A stretch of DNA of 64,000 nt from a virus, in the IMG/VR virus record IMGVR_UViG_3300042197_004918, positions 1 to 64,000 of that record, one strand, 5' to 3'. Each line of letters starts with the position of its first letter. Positions within the stretch are counted from its first letter, which is position 1. A program made the position numbers and the translations under genes. The notes beneath the pieces were generated by a model. It was not told the origin of the DNA. It made no database searches and saw only the letters and a list, made by a program, of their open reading frames with translations. This document shows positions 7,801 to 15,176 of the stretch, one piece after another.

Positions 7801-8196
7801 ATGAATAAACTGAATCTAAAATCCCTAATAAAGTCTATTATCAAAGAATCTATAACAGAGGCCAATCGAGGAAATTTTAATATCCAATCGACAGTAGCTA
7901 AAGAATTGGGTGCTTTTAAAAAGGTGGTATCTTTAATAGATAGAAAAATAAGAGATTCATTGATAGGAAAACCAATGACAGGAGAGAAGGTATCTGGAGG
8001 AGATCCCTATGACAGAAACGCCCGCAGAAAATCAAAATCCACAACAATAAAAGACGTAAATGTAGAAATAAGCTGGAAATCTAAGAAAGAGTTTGGGTCG
8101 GCGGACAAAAATTCTGACAACCACCTTTATCTATATGTTTATGCTAAATCCGACGATGTGGATGCCGGAGAAGTAATATTTAGCGATTATGTATAA
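7801..8196 (+). CDS. Putative virion protein with N-terminal I-I-K-E tag
   Basis: 131 aa from ATG 7801; the upstream open frame overlaps the terminator and late motif. The N-terminus (LKSLIKSIIKES, residues 6-17) is a short basic amphipathic helix ending in I-K-E. The same pattern occurs in the proteins at 8199 and 31355. In T4, N-terminal capsid-targeting sequences end at the prohead protease consensus (L/I)-x-E, so this may be an internal head protein. The rest is lysine-rich with beta strands near the end (NHLYLYVYAKSDDVD). No family recognised. Confidence 0.55.
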   Translation: MNKLNLKSLIKSIIKESITEANRGNFNIQSTVAKELGAFKKVVSLIDRKIRDSLIGKPMTGEKVSGGDPYDRNARRKSKSTTIKDVNVEISWKSKKEFGSADKNSDNHLYLYVYAKSDDVDAGEVIFSDYV

Positions 8197-8198
8197 TA

Positions 8199-9068
8199 AT
8201 GAAAGTCTTTGCTATATACCCAGGTCGATTCCACCCTTTTCATAAAGGGCATAAAGGTGTATACGATTGGTTATCTGCAAAATTCGGACAAGAATCGGTT
8301 TACATTACAATGACTGGAGTTACCGACCCAATAAAATCTCCGTTCACATTTGAGGAACGGAAGAAGATGGTTGGGTTGACCGGTGTAGACCCGACCCATG
8401 TAATTCAAGTCACAAATAATTACAATTTAGCTCCTCTTGTAAATCAGTTACCGATTGACATCAACAAGGACGCAATATTCTTCACCGTATCACAGAAGGA
8501 TATGTCTGACGACCCACGATTTAAAAGTTTCACCAAGAAAGACGGTTCTCCATCATACCTTCAGCTTCTACCCAAGGATTCAAAGGAAATCAAACCCGCG
8601 ATAACACATGGGTATTTAATTGTGGCTCCAACGACTACATTTAAGGTTTTAGGTAAAGACGCAAGTTCTGCATCTGAACTCAGGAGCGACTTCATCGGAC
8701 TAGACGATGAGAGTAAAAAGAGGTTTGTGACAGACTTGTTCGGTAAATTCGATCAAGAGGTTTACGACATTATGAACAGTAAATTAAACCGTCAACTTAA
8801 AGAGATGATTAAGCGGATAATAAAGGAAGACTTCGACTCCGATATATTGGGCCTTACCAAGAAACGGGATACGATGGATTACGAAATTGAGAAACTACGT
8901 CTCAAGAAATCTCTCCTTGCAATGAAAACTCATGTTGAAAACATGAAAACGATAGAACAGAATGGTGGGGATATAGAGAATGCAAAGAAACAGTTGGATG
9001 CCATGAAAAAAGATGTGGATGTTGCTAAGAAGAGGGTATCTGCTGCGGGAATAAAACGGACTGCTTAA
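8199..9068 (+). CDS. HxGH nucleotidyltransferase with C-terminal tag and coiled coil
   Basis: 289 aa, starting 2 bases after the previous stop. Residues 1-~190 are a cytidylyltransferase/NMNAT-like Rossmann domain: IYPGRFHPFHKGHKGV (HxGH at 15-18) and SASELRSDF near 158-165 in place of the usual ISSTxIR. Such enzymes transfer a nucleotide to a phosphate or phosphorylated cofactor. Residues 200-210 (LKEMIKRIIKE) repeat the tag of the previous gene, and 213-289 is a long charged coiled coil. Enzyme plus structural-looking tail suggests a virion-associated enzyme; that is inference. Confidence 0.7.
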   Translation: MKVFAIYPGRFHPFHKGHKGVYDWLSAKFGQESVYITMTGVTDPIKSPFTFEERKKMVGLTGVDPTHVIQVTNNYNLAPLVNQLPIDINKDAIFFTVSQKDMSDDPRFKSFTKKDGSPSYLQLLPKDSKEIKPAITHGYLIVAPTTTFKVLGKDASSASELRSDFIGLDDESKKRFVTDLFGKFDQEVYDIMNSKLNRQLKEMIKRIIKEDFDSDILGLTKKRDTMDYEIEKLRLKKSLLAMKTHVENMKTIEQNGGDIENAKKQLDAMKKDVDVAKKRVSAAGIKRTA

Positions 9069-9100
9069 TCATAATAAAAAAACAAAAAATCCCACCCATA

Positions 9101-9114
9101 GACTATGTATAGTC
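9101..9114. promoter_or_regulatory. Inverted repeat GACTA-TGTA-TAGTC
   Basis: Perfect 5-bp arms with a 4-base loop, 9 bases before ATG 9124. It could be an operator or a small translational hairpin. No recognisable promoter lies with it. Confidence 0.35.
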
Positions 9115-9123
9115 AAATAGTTT

Positions 9124-9972
9124 ATGGATAACACCGACCAAACAATCTCTATTAAGAGGCCAGTTTCAACCAACGACAACGCAGTTAAACTTGCTCCGAA
9201 ACAATCGGAAAAACCCAAGTATCCTTCCGAAGTCATAGGGCTTCCAAGCGACGGATACTTCTATTCCGATTCGACGCCGTTACAACAAGGAACGGTCGAG
9301 ATAAAGTATATGACTGCCCGCGAGGAAGATATACTTACTTCTCAGAACCTAATCAAAAAAGGTGTAGTGTTGGAAAAACTTCTTGAGAGCCTCATTTTAT
9401 CTCCGGGCGTAAAAGTTGACGACCTCTTGATTGGTGACAAAAATGCTTTGTTCATCGCATCCAGACGATTGGCTTACGGTGATAGTTACGGCCCGCTCGA
9501 CATGAAGTGTCCTAAGTGTGGCAAGGATAATAAGTGCACGATTGACTTATCACTGATTAAGAACAAGGAATTTGATTTTTCAAAATACGAAAAGGGGACA
9601 AATCGGTTTGAATTTAAATTGCCTGCGAGTAAGAAGGTTGTCACATACAAACTCTTGACTCATAAGGATGAACAGTCTATTGAACAGGAGATAGCCAGTG
9701 TTAATAAGGCCACAAAATCAGGAACTTCTCCAGAAGTAACCACTCGTCTAAAGAGGATGATAACCGCTATAGATGGTGACGATGACCGCCAAACAATCAT
9801 CAAGTTTATCGACACAGAACTTCTATCCCGTGACAGTTTAGCGTTAAGGAATCAAGTTAAAGATAATACACCGGATATTGACATGGCTTTCGATTTTGTT
9901 TGTTCCGAGTGTTCTCACGAAGAAAGAGTGGGTGTGCCGATGGAGGTATCTTTCTTTTGGCCTAACACCTGA
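9124..9972 (+). CDS. Baseplate hub/tail chaperone protein, gp26-like, zinc-binding
   Basis: 282 aa. The core GLPSDGYFYSDS followed by VEIKYMTAREEDILTSQNLI and LLESLI is typical of the T4 base plate protein family that includes gp26. Two CxxC pairs (C129/C132 in CPKCGKDNKC and C260/C263 in CSECSHEE) suggest a bound zinc. It lies two reading frames before the tape measure gene, the place where tail assembly chaperones are found in other phages. The zero-frame product ends FFWPNT, but a TTTT run at 9955-9958 probably lets some ribosomes move into the next frame. Confidence 0.75.
   Translation: MDNTDQTISIKRPVSTNDNAVKLAPKQSEKPKYPSEVIGLPSDGYFYSDSTPLQQGTVEIKYMTAREEDILTSQNLIKKGVVLEKLLESLILSPGVKVDDLLIGDKNALFIASRRLAYGDSYGPLDMKCPKCGKDNKCTIDLSLIKNKEFDFSKYEKGTNRFEFKLPASKKVVTYKLLTHKDEQSIEQEIASVNKATKSGTSPEVTTRLKRMITAIDGDDDRQTIIKFIDTELLSRDSLALRNQVKDNTPDIDMAFDFVCSECSHEERVGVPMEVSFFWPNT
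9952..9960 (+). promoter_or_regulatory. Putative +1 ribosomal frameshift site (TTC TTT TGG)
   Basis: The codons are TTC TTT TGG CCT AAC ACC TGA. tRNA-Phe on TTT (9955-9957) can slip one base onto TTT (9956-9958) with full pairing. The next codon is then GGC, leading into the frame of 9959-10168. That frame has no convincing start of its own: upstream of the shift it only reads a shadow of the gp26-like gene. A -2 shift gives the same frame. Confidence 0.55.
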
Positions 9973-10168
9973 ATACCAAGTAGCCCTTCATAAACAAATC
10001 TTTGAACTGAGTTATTTCAGCCAAGGTGCGGTAAATGTGTCCATCGCCTACGATATACCCATCCACCTTAGAAACTTCTATTACAAGCAGTTGTCAGAGA
10101 TTAAAACCAGAGAAAATAAGCAATCTCAACCGGAACCCTCAAGCAAGAAGATTGCTAGACCGTTTTAA
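9959..10168 (+). CDS. Frameshift extension of the gp26-like protein (69 aa)
   Basis: This is the part read after the proposed shift: GLTPEYQVALHKQIFELSYF ... HLRNFYYKQLSEIKTRE. It is an ordinary helical protein segment with a basic tail (SSKKIARPF). The fused product would be about 347 aa. The only alternative start is GTG 9932, which would add unlikely residues (CRWRYLS). It ends 80 bases before the tape measure ATG. The arrangement matches the G/GT tail-chaperone pattern of lambda-type phages. Confidence 0.6.
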   Translation, partial: GLTPEYQVALHKQIFELSYFSQGAVNVSIAYDIPIHLRNFYYKQLSEIKTRENKQSQPEPSSKKIARPF

Positions 10169-10227
10169 TCGGTGATAAGTATCCACCTATTTTCTATAAA
10201 ACATAACCGATAAAAGTTGGGTTAGTC

Positions 10228-10237
10228 TATATTTATA
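10228..10237 (+). promoter_or_regulatory. Late-promoter-like motif TATATTTATA before tape measure
   Basis: Same 10-mer as at 1499 and 7160, 11 bases before ATG 10249. A TATAAT string at 10241-10246 lies too close to the start codon to be a usable -10. Confidence 0.5.
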
Positions 10238-10248
10238 GGGTATAATCT

Positions 10249-12726
10249 ATGGCAGACACCGCAACAGATACAGAGAAAAGTTCAGCAAAGACAGCTGAAC
10301 ACATTAATAAACAACGTGAAGCCATGCGCGATGTGGTTGATATGGCACGGAGGCTCTCTGTAGAATACGATGAACACACCGGAGCAGTCGGTTCCATAGT
10401 CAAAGATTTAACCAAGATAGAAAAACTTCAAGCACATATAAAGAACTTAGCATCCGAATCAAGGTCTATTGAGCTAAATATGGCAAATATCTTCAGAGAT
10501 CAAGTTTCTCTTGAGAAAGATTCTGACAATAGTTTACAGAATTCGATTAGTTTACGAACAAAGATATTGGATATTGAGGATAAAATATCGAAAGCGAAGT
10601 CAAAAGAAGCTAAAAAACTCGGAAAGGATAAAGTTGATTTAGAGAAACGACTCACCACGGAGAATTTGTATAGAAAGAATATAGAAGAAAGAATAAAGTT
10701 GAATTTAAAAGAATTTAATAACTCTAAGGAAATGCTAGAAAACGGCCGTCGCGAAACATCAATCCTTGATAAGAAATTAAATAATCATAAACTCATAAAA
10801 ACTGTTTCGGAGAAGATTGGAATTTCCACGGCTATAAACACCTTCAAGACCGGCGCGTGGATTAAACTTTTAGAAGAAGCTTGGCAGATTTTTAGAAAAA
10901 TGGACGATGCTTTATTCTCTGTTAGAAAACATTTAGGAACATTTCGTGGTGAATCTAAGGAAATAGAAAACACAACAAAATCGCTGGCGATGGATTTCGC
11001 AGGAGTGGGTGTGACGTTTGAGATAGCAGCGACCACAATGAATTCGATTGTAGATGACTTTGGCAGACTGTCATCGCATACGAAAAACATGGCTGCCACG
11101 GTAGCCACGTTTTCATCACAACTCGGAATCTCGGAGAAAACATCCACCGGGCTATTGAAAAATCTGGCTCAAGTTTCGGGAAAAACATCAGACTCAATGG
11201 AGGGTATGATAGGATTTACAAAGTCTCTGTCAAACGCAGCGGGTGTATCTTTACCAAAGGTTATGGAAGATATAGCCGGCGCATCAGATTCCGTCCGAGC
11301 AAATTTTCGTGGAAACACAACGGAACTAATCAAGGCCACCGTCGAAGCCAGGAGACTCGGATTGAGCCTTGAAAGCATGGGAAAAACTTCGGAATCACTC
11401 CTAGACTTCAACTCATCTGTAAATGCGGAAATGGAGGCAAGCGTTTTGTTAGGAAAAAACTTAAATCTCAATGCTGCTCGCAGAGCAGCATTCAGCGGTG
11501 ACTTGGTTAAACAAAATGAGGAAATTCTCAAAGTTTTAAAATCCGTAGGAGATTTTGAGAAATTGAATGCGTTCCAGAAAAAATCCTTGGCAGCAGCTTT
11601 AGGGAAGAGTGTAGAAGAACTACAGTCTATGAACCAACGAGAACAAGAAAGATTGTGGATTCTACAAAAGGGAACTAAAGAACAGAAGCAATTATTGGCT
11701 GACTATGAAAAGCAAAAGAAGCTCCGAGAGGGGGAGGCTAAAGATCTAGGAAAGATAGCAGAAGATCGGATTAAGCAGGAAAATCACCAGCAAAGGGTAA
11801 ACGCTTTACAACAACAGTTTCATAAATTGATAATGGAACTGTCGGGGCCAATACTAGATGCGATTGAACCGTTAATGGCACTCGCGGTTAAATGGATGCC
11901 TACGATATTTGAAGGATTTTCTAAACTGTTAATTCCCGCGACAATCTTATTTACGGTTTTTAAGTTAATATCCAGTCCAATAGACACCATTCTTTTGAAA
12001 TTGATGATGTGGAGCAAATATTTTGACAAGTTTATGTTATTTGTCGGAAATCTAGCCAGCCGCATGGCTTTTCTTGGGAAAGCTGTGGCATGGGTCGCCA
12101 CGGTATTCGGTAAGTGGCTGAACCCTATAGGATGGGTAATAACAGCATTTCAATTAATATACAGTTTATTTAAGAGGTTCTCAGATATAGAATTCGTTAA
12201 AGGAGACTGGACTGGAAATATATGGAAAGGTATCGAAGCAATAGGTGGTGCTTTATATGACACTTTAATAAAGCCGTTTGTTGACGTATACGACTGGATA
12301 AAAAAGAAGTTAATGGGGAATTCTCCATCCGAAATAGGAACCGGAATAGTAAACGGTTTAATTGCGGTAGGTTCCATGATATTGAAGGCACTGACATATC
12401 CATTCACATCCGCATTCACATTTATAACCGAACTGTTCGGAAAAATTCCTGAATTTATAACAAGCGTCTTTAAACGTGGTTTTGATTTCGTGACCAAACT
12501 TCCTGGGATGGGGTTGTTGACTAAAGCGATAGACACTTTCAGTGGAAATAAAACTGCGGATGTAAATCAGAAGGTTGAAACCGTCCAAACAAAACAAGAC
12601 GACACCAACCGACTAATTTTGGAAAAGTTAACAGAACTAACAAACTTGATGAAATCCGGTGGAATCGCAATTAATATGGATGGAAGACGTGTTAGTGAAG
12701 CACTAGCACACGCATCCTCACGATAA
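10249..12726 (+). CDS. Tape measure protein
   Basis: 825 aa. Residues 1-~190 are strongly coiled-coil. A middle region (~220-480) resembles tape measure helical domains (KTSTGLLKNLAQVSGK, SLSNAAGVSLPKVMEDIAGA). Residues ~545-740 hold several hydrophobic helices (PATILFTVFKLI, LGKAVAWVATVFGKWLNPIGWVI). The C-terminus has a short coil and GGIAINMDGRRVSEAL, common at tape measure ends. It sets tail length and is ejected with the DNA. Position after the chaperone and before LysM/hub genes supports this. Functionally equivalent to T4 gp29, although shared ancestry is not visible. Confidence 0.85.
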   Translation: MADTATDTEKSSAKTAEHINKQREAMRDVVDMARRLSVEYDEHTGAVGSIVKDLTKIEKLQAHIKNLASESRSIELNMANIFRDQVSLEKDSDNSLQNSISLRTKILDIEDKISKAKSKEAKKLGKDKVDLEKRLTTENLYRKNIEERIKLNLKEFNNSKEMLENGRRETSILDKKLNNHKLIKTVSEKIGISTAINTFKTGAWIKLLEEAWQIFRKMDDALFSVRKHLGTFRGESKEIENTTKSLAMDFAGVGVTFEIAATTMNSIVDDFGRLSSHTKNMAATVATFSSQLGISEKTSTGLLKNLAQVSGKTSDSMEGMIGFTKSLSNAAGVSLPKVMEDIAGASDSVRANFRGNTTELIKATVEARRLGLSLESMGKTSESLLDFNSSVNAEMEASVLLGKNLNLNAARRAAFSGDLVKQNEEILKVLKSVGDFEKLNAFQKKSLAAALGKSVEELQSMNQREQERLWILQKGTKEQKQLLADYEKQKKLREGEAKDLGKIAEDRIKQENHQQRVNALQQQFHKLIMELSGPILDAIEPLMALAVKWMPTIFEGFSKLLIPATILFTVFKLISSPIDTILLKLMMWSKYFDKFMLFVGNLASRMAFLGKAVAWVATVFGKWLNPIGWVITAFQLIYSLFKRFSDIEFVKGDWTGNIWKGIEAIGGALYDTLIKPFVDVYDWIKKKLMGNSPSEIGTGIVNGLIAVGSMILKALTYPFTSAFTFITELFGKIPEFITSVFKRGFDFVTKLPGMGLLTKAIDTFSGNKTADVNQKVETVQTKQDDTNRLILEKLTELTNLMKSGGIAINMDGRRVSEALAHASSR

Positions 12727-12733
12727 CGTATCT

Positions 12734-14869
12734 ATGCCAAACCCAACTCCACACGTAGGTAAAATTCAAGAATTGTATGATGCCAACAGTCGTAACATCT
12801 ACTCTCGTCCAAGTCCATACACCGAGAACTCCGGAGTATTCTCATTTGGCCCTCGTCAACCATTTGTTTATACAAAGATAGACGATGGTAAAAAAGGATT
12901 AAACCGGATGAAACGGTTTGATAGTCAAGCGTTCCCATTTGTCAGCAGTTTAATCGACACAAAAAGGATTGCAAAGTTCATGGTCACGGGTAACGGATTG
13001 GTATTCCTCACGAAGCAATTCTTTCTCCAAAAGAATCAAGCGTTCAATGAGACGCGGGTGTATAATCCACTAAGTCCGATTCTAGCCTCGTCAACCAGAT
13101 TAAATCCGTTCTCAGACAAGAATCCATCTAGGTTCATAGACACGTCAGGCGGACCAATGGGAATATTGAAATCTCTCATTGGCCTCCCAAGTAAGACGGT
13201 GCCTGCACCACCAGGAACTGTTGGATTGGGTGCCTTGTCAGAACAAAATAAAGCATCATCAAAAGGATTGATTAGAGCTCATACCGCTATAAATGGATAT
13301 TCAAGGATGGACCCGTCCTCAAAATCCGGAGGAACGTCTTTACTAGCAAGTTTAAAGAGTTTGTTTTCTTTCAAGCCTCAAAAGCAACCTACTAACGCAA
13401 GTTTCCGTGCAGATGAGGGTGGGTATGGGATTCAATTAAAGCCAGGTGCTGGAAAATATGACTATTTCGACAAAGATGGTTCTCCTGTAAAATGGGGTGA
13501 AGACTATTACATGAGGTTTGAGGCGGGAAAAAACAACGGAAACGCCAAAACAAACATTAAGAAAAAGGGCGAATCTTCCACTACGACATCCAATCGCAAG
13601 AAGAGCCTGTTGAGAATTTTCGGAAAATCAATCCCACGCTCTGCGACTTACTATGGTGCAGAGGTCGGTTATGAAGAGAAAGAGATTAATGGATATATCC
13701 GATATGGTGAGAATGTAGGTAGAGACAGAATAAAGGCTGAAGGCGGTTCTCCAACTTACAAATTCTCTGACATAATTTCAATTTATAAACTCTATACATC
13801 ACCAACGAAGGAGATAAAGAGTGAAAGCAAGTTCAATGACAAAACTGCCCAGTCTCTCAAGACTGTGGAGGATAGTCTCAAGAAACTGATTCGTGGCATT
13901 GAATCAGCCGGATATAAGTTCTCTCCGTTGAACGATGATGATTTGATGGTGAAACAATTCTCCCATTCAACATTGTCTGGAATGGATGAAATAACAGGAT
14001 TTACTAAAGACCCAAACTCCACGTCTACTGCGACGAATTACAACGGGTCATACGAGAGAGATACTAGAAACAGCGTTAGACACATAGACAGAGTGAAGGG
14101 GTTCTCTGGAACAAACAGAAAAGACAAGATAAATTCTCTAACAATTCTCGACAAGGATGGAGTTGATTTCATCACATCGAAGTCCAGAACAAAAAATTCT
14201 GACAAAGACGGTAACGATGTGGTTAGTAAATATAACCCTTATAAAGATGATCAGATAGCTTTCTATTTTCACGACCTCGTAAATGATAAATACATACCAT
14301 TTCGTGCCACCGTAAAGGGTTTGAACGAACAACTTTCATCCAACTGGTCCGACATTTCGTATATAGGAAGAGCTGATAAGTTATTCAACTACATAGGATT
14401 TACACGGTCTATAAACTTCTCATTTTCAATCTCCGCAATGAGCTTGACCGAACTTCTCCCTATGTGGGTGAGGATAAACTACCTTGCAACGATGGTGAAA
14501 CCATCCAAATACACCAGCACGGACGCTGGCGAGGCATACATAATTCCGCCGATGACAACTATAACCATTGGTGATCTTTATAAAGAACATCCATTTGTTT
14601 TAAAGACTGTAAGCATAACTATACCAGAAGATGCGTTGTGGGAGACGACTCCTGAAAACAACGATTCATCAGATTGGTCATATTTAAATGGTAAAATTGT
14701 TTACGAAAACTCTAAACGCAAGGGATTATTCGCACAGTTTCCGCGCGAATGTGAAATCGCCATCACCGGTGAACTACTTGAAAAAGAGCAACCGAGAGTT
14801 GGTCGATCAAACTTCGGAGGAATCAACGATAGTGGAAGATTCTCTGATAGACTCAAAACCATTATTTAA
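12734..14869 (+). CDS. Large baseplate/tube-initiator-like structural protein
   Basis: 711 aa, 7 bases after the tape measure stop. The N-terminal part has KRIAKFMVTGNGLVFLTKQFFLQ and NPLSPILASSTRLNPFSDKNP. The middle is low in recognisable features and lysine-rich. The C-terminal ~180 residues (FRATVKGLNEQLSSNWSDIS, GRADKLFNYIGFTRSINFSF, MWVRINYLATMVKP) look like tube-fold proteins that start the tail tube on the baseplate (T4 gp48/gp54 role). The role comes from this similarity and from its place between tape measure and LysM gene. It is twice the size of gp48 or gp54. Confidence 0.6.
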   Translation: MPNPTPHVGKIQELYDANSRNIYSRPSPYTENSGVFSFGPRQPFVYTKIDDGKKGLNRMKRFDSQAFPFVSSLIDTKRIAKFMVTGNGLVFLTKQFFLQKNQAFNETRVYNPLSPILASSTRLNPFSDKNPSRFIDTSGGPMGILKSLIGLPSKTVPAPPGTVGLGALSEQNKASSKGLIRAHTAINGYSRMDPSSKSGGTSLLASLKSLFSFKPQKQPTNASFRADEGGYGIQLKPGAGKYDYFDKDGSPVKWGEDYYMRFEAGKNNGNAKTNIKKKGESSTTTSNRKKSLLRIFGKSIPRSATYYGAEVGYEEKEINGYIRYGENVGRDRIKAEGGSPTYKFSDIISIYKLYTSPTKEIKSESKFNDKTAQSLKTVEDSLKKLIRGIESAGYKFSPLNDDDLMVKQFSHSTLSGMDEITGFTKDPNSTSTATNYNGSYERDTRNSVRHIDRVKGFSGTNRKDKINSLTILDKDGVDFITSKSRTKNSDKDGNDVVSKYNPYKDDQIAFYFHDLVNDKYIPFRATVKGLNEQLSSNWSDISYIGRADKLFNYIGFTRSINFSFSISAMSLTELLPMWVRINYLATMVKPSKYTSTDAGEAYIIPPMTTITIGDLYKEHPFVLKTVSITIPEDALWETTPENNDSSDWSYLNGKIVYENSKRKGLFAQFPRECEIAITGELLEKEQPRVGRSNFGGINDSGRFSDRLKTII

Positions 14870-14875
14870 TAGATT

Positions 14876-15175
14876 ATGACACGATACAATCCACAGAATA
14901 ATGTGAAAACCCGTTTCGACGGAAGGCGGTTTTTGGGAACTCGTCTCTATCCAACTATCACGGAATCGGATTCCGATGTGTTATACATAACAAATGACAC
15001 GGACTATTTGGATACACTCGCGCATAGATTTTACAAAGACAAGAGTTTGTGGTGGATAATAGCTTTGGCGAATAACTTAGGAAACGGTCGCCTCTCTATC
15101 ACCGGAGGTTTGCAGTTAAGAATACCTATGAGAATCGAGGAGATTGTTTCCAGATACAACAGAATAAATAGTTAA
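14876..15175 (+). CDS. Baseplate protein with LysM-like fold, gp53-like
   Basis: 99 aa. DTLAHRFYKDKSLWWIIALANNLGN followed by GLQLRIPMRIEEIVSRYN is the LysM-like pattern seen in T4 gp53 and in LysM tail proteins that sit before hub genes. It probably anchors baseplate parts by protein contact rather than binding sugar. T4 gp53 is about twice as long. The gene is tightly placed between two large baseplate genes. Confidence 0.75.
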   Translation: MTRYNPQNNVKTRFDGRRFLGTRLYPTITESDSDVLYITNDTDYLDTLAHRFYKDKSLWWIIALANNLGNGRLSITGGLQLRIPMRIEEIVSRYNRINS

Positions 15176-15176
15176 T

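Noticed and set aside
10241-10246. Perfect TATAAT before the tape measure gene
   Set aside because: It ends 2 bases before the ATG and has no -35 at the right distance, so it cannot drive this gene.
12734-14869. Assignment as T4 gp48 or gp54
   Set aside because: Only the C-terminal part resembles tube-fold proteins and the length is twice that expected, so no gene symbol is given.
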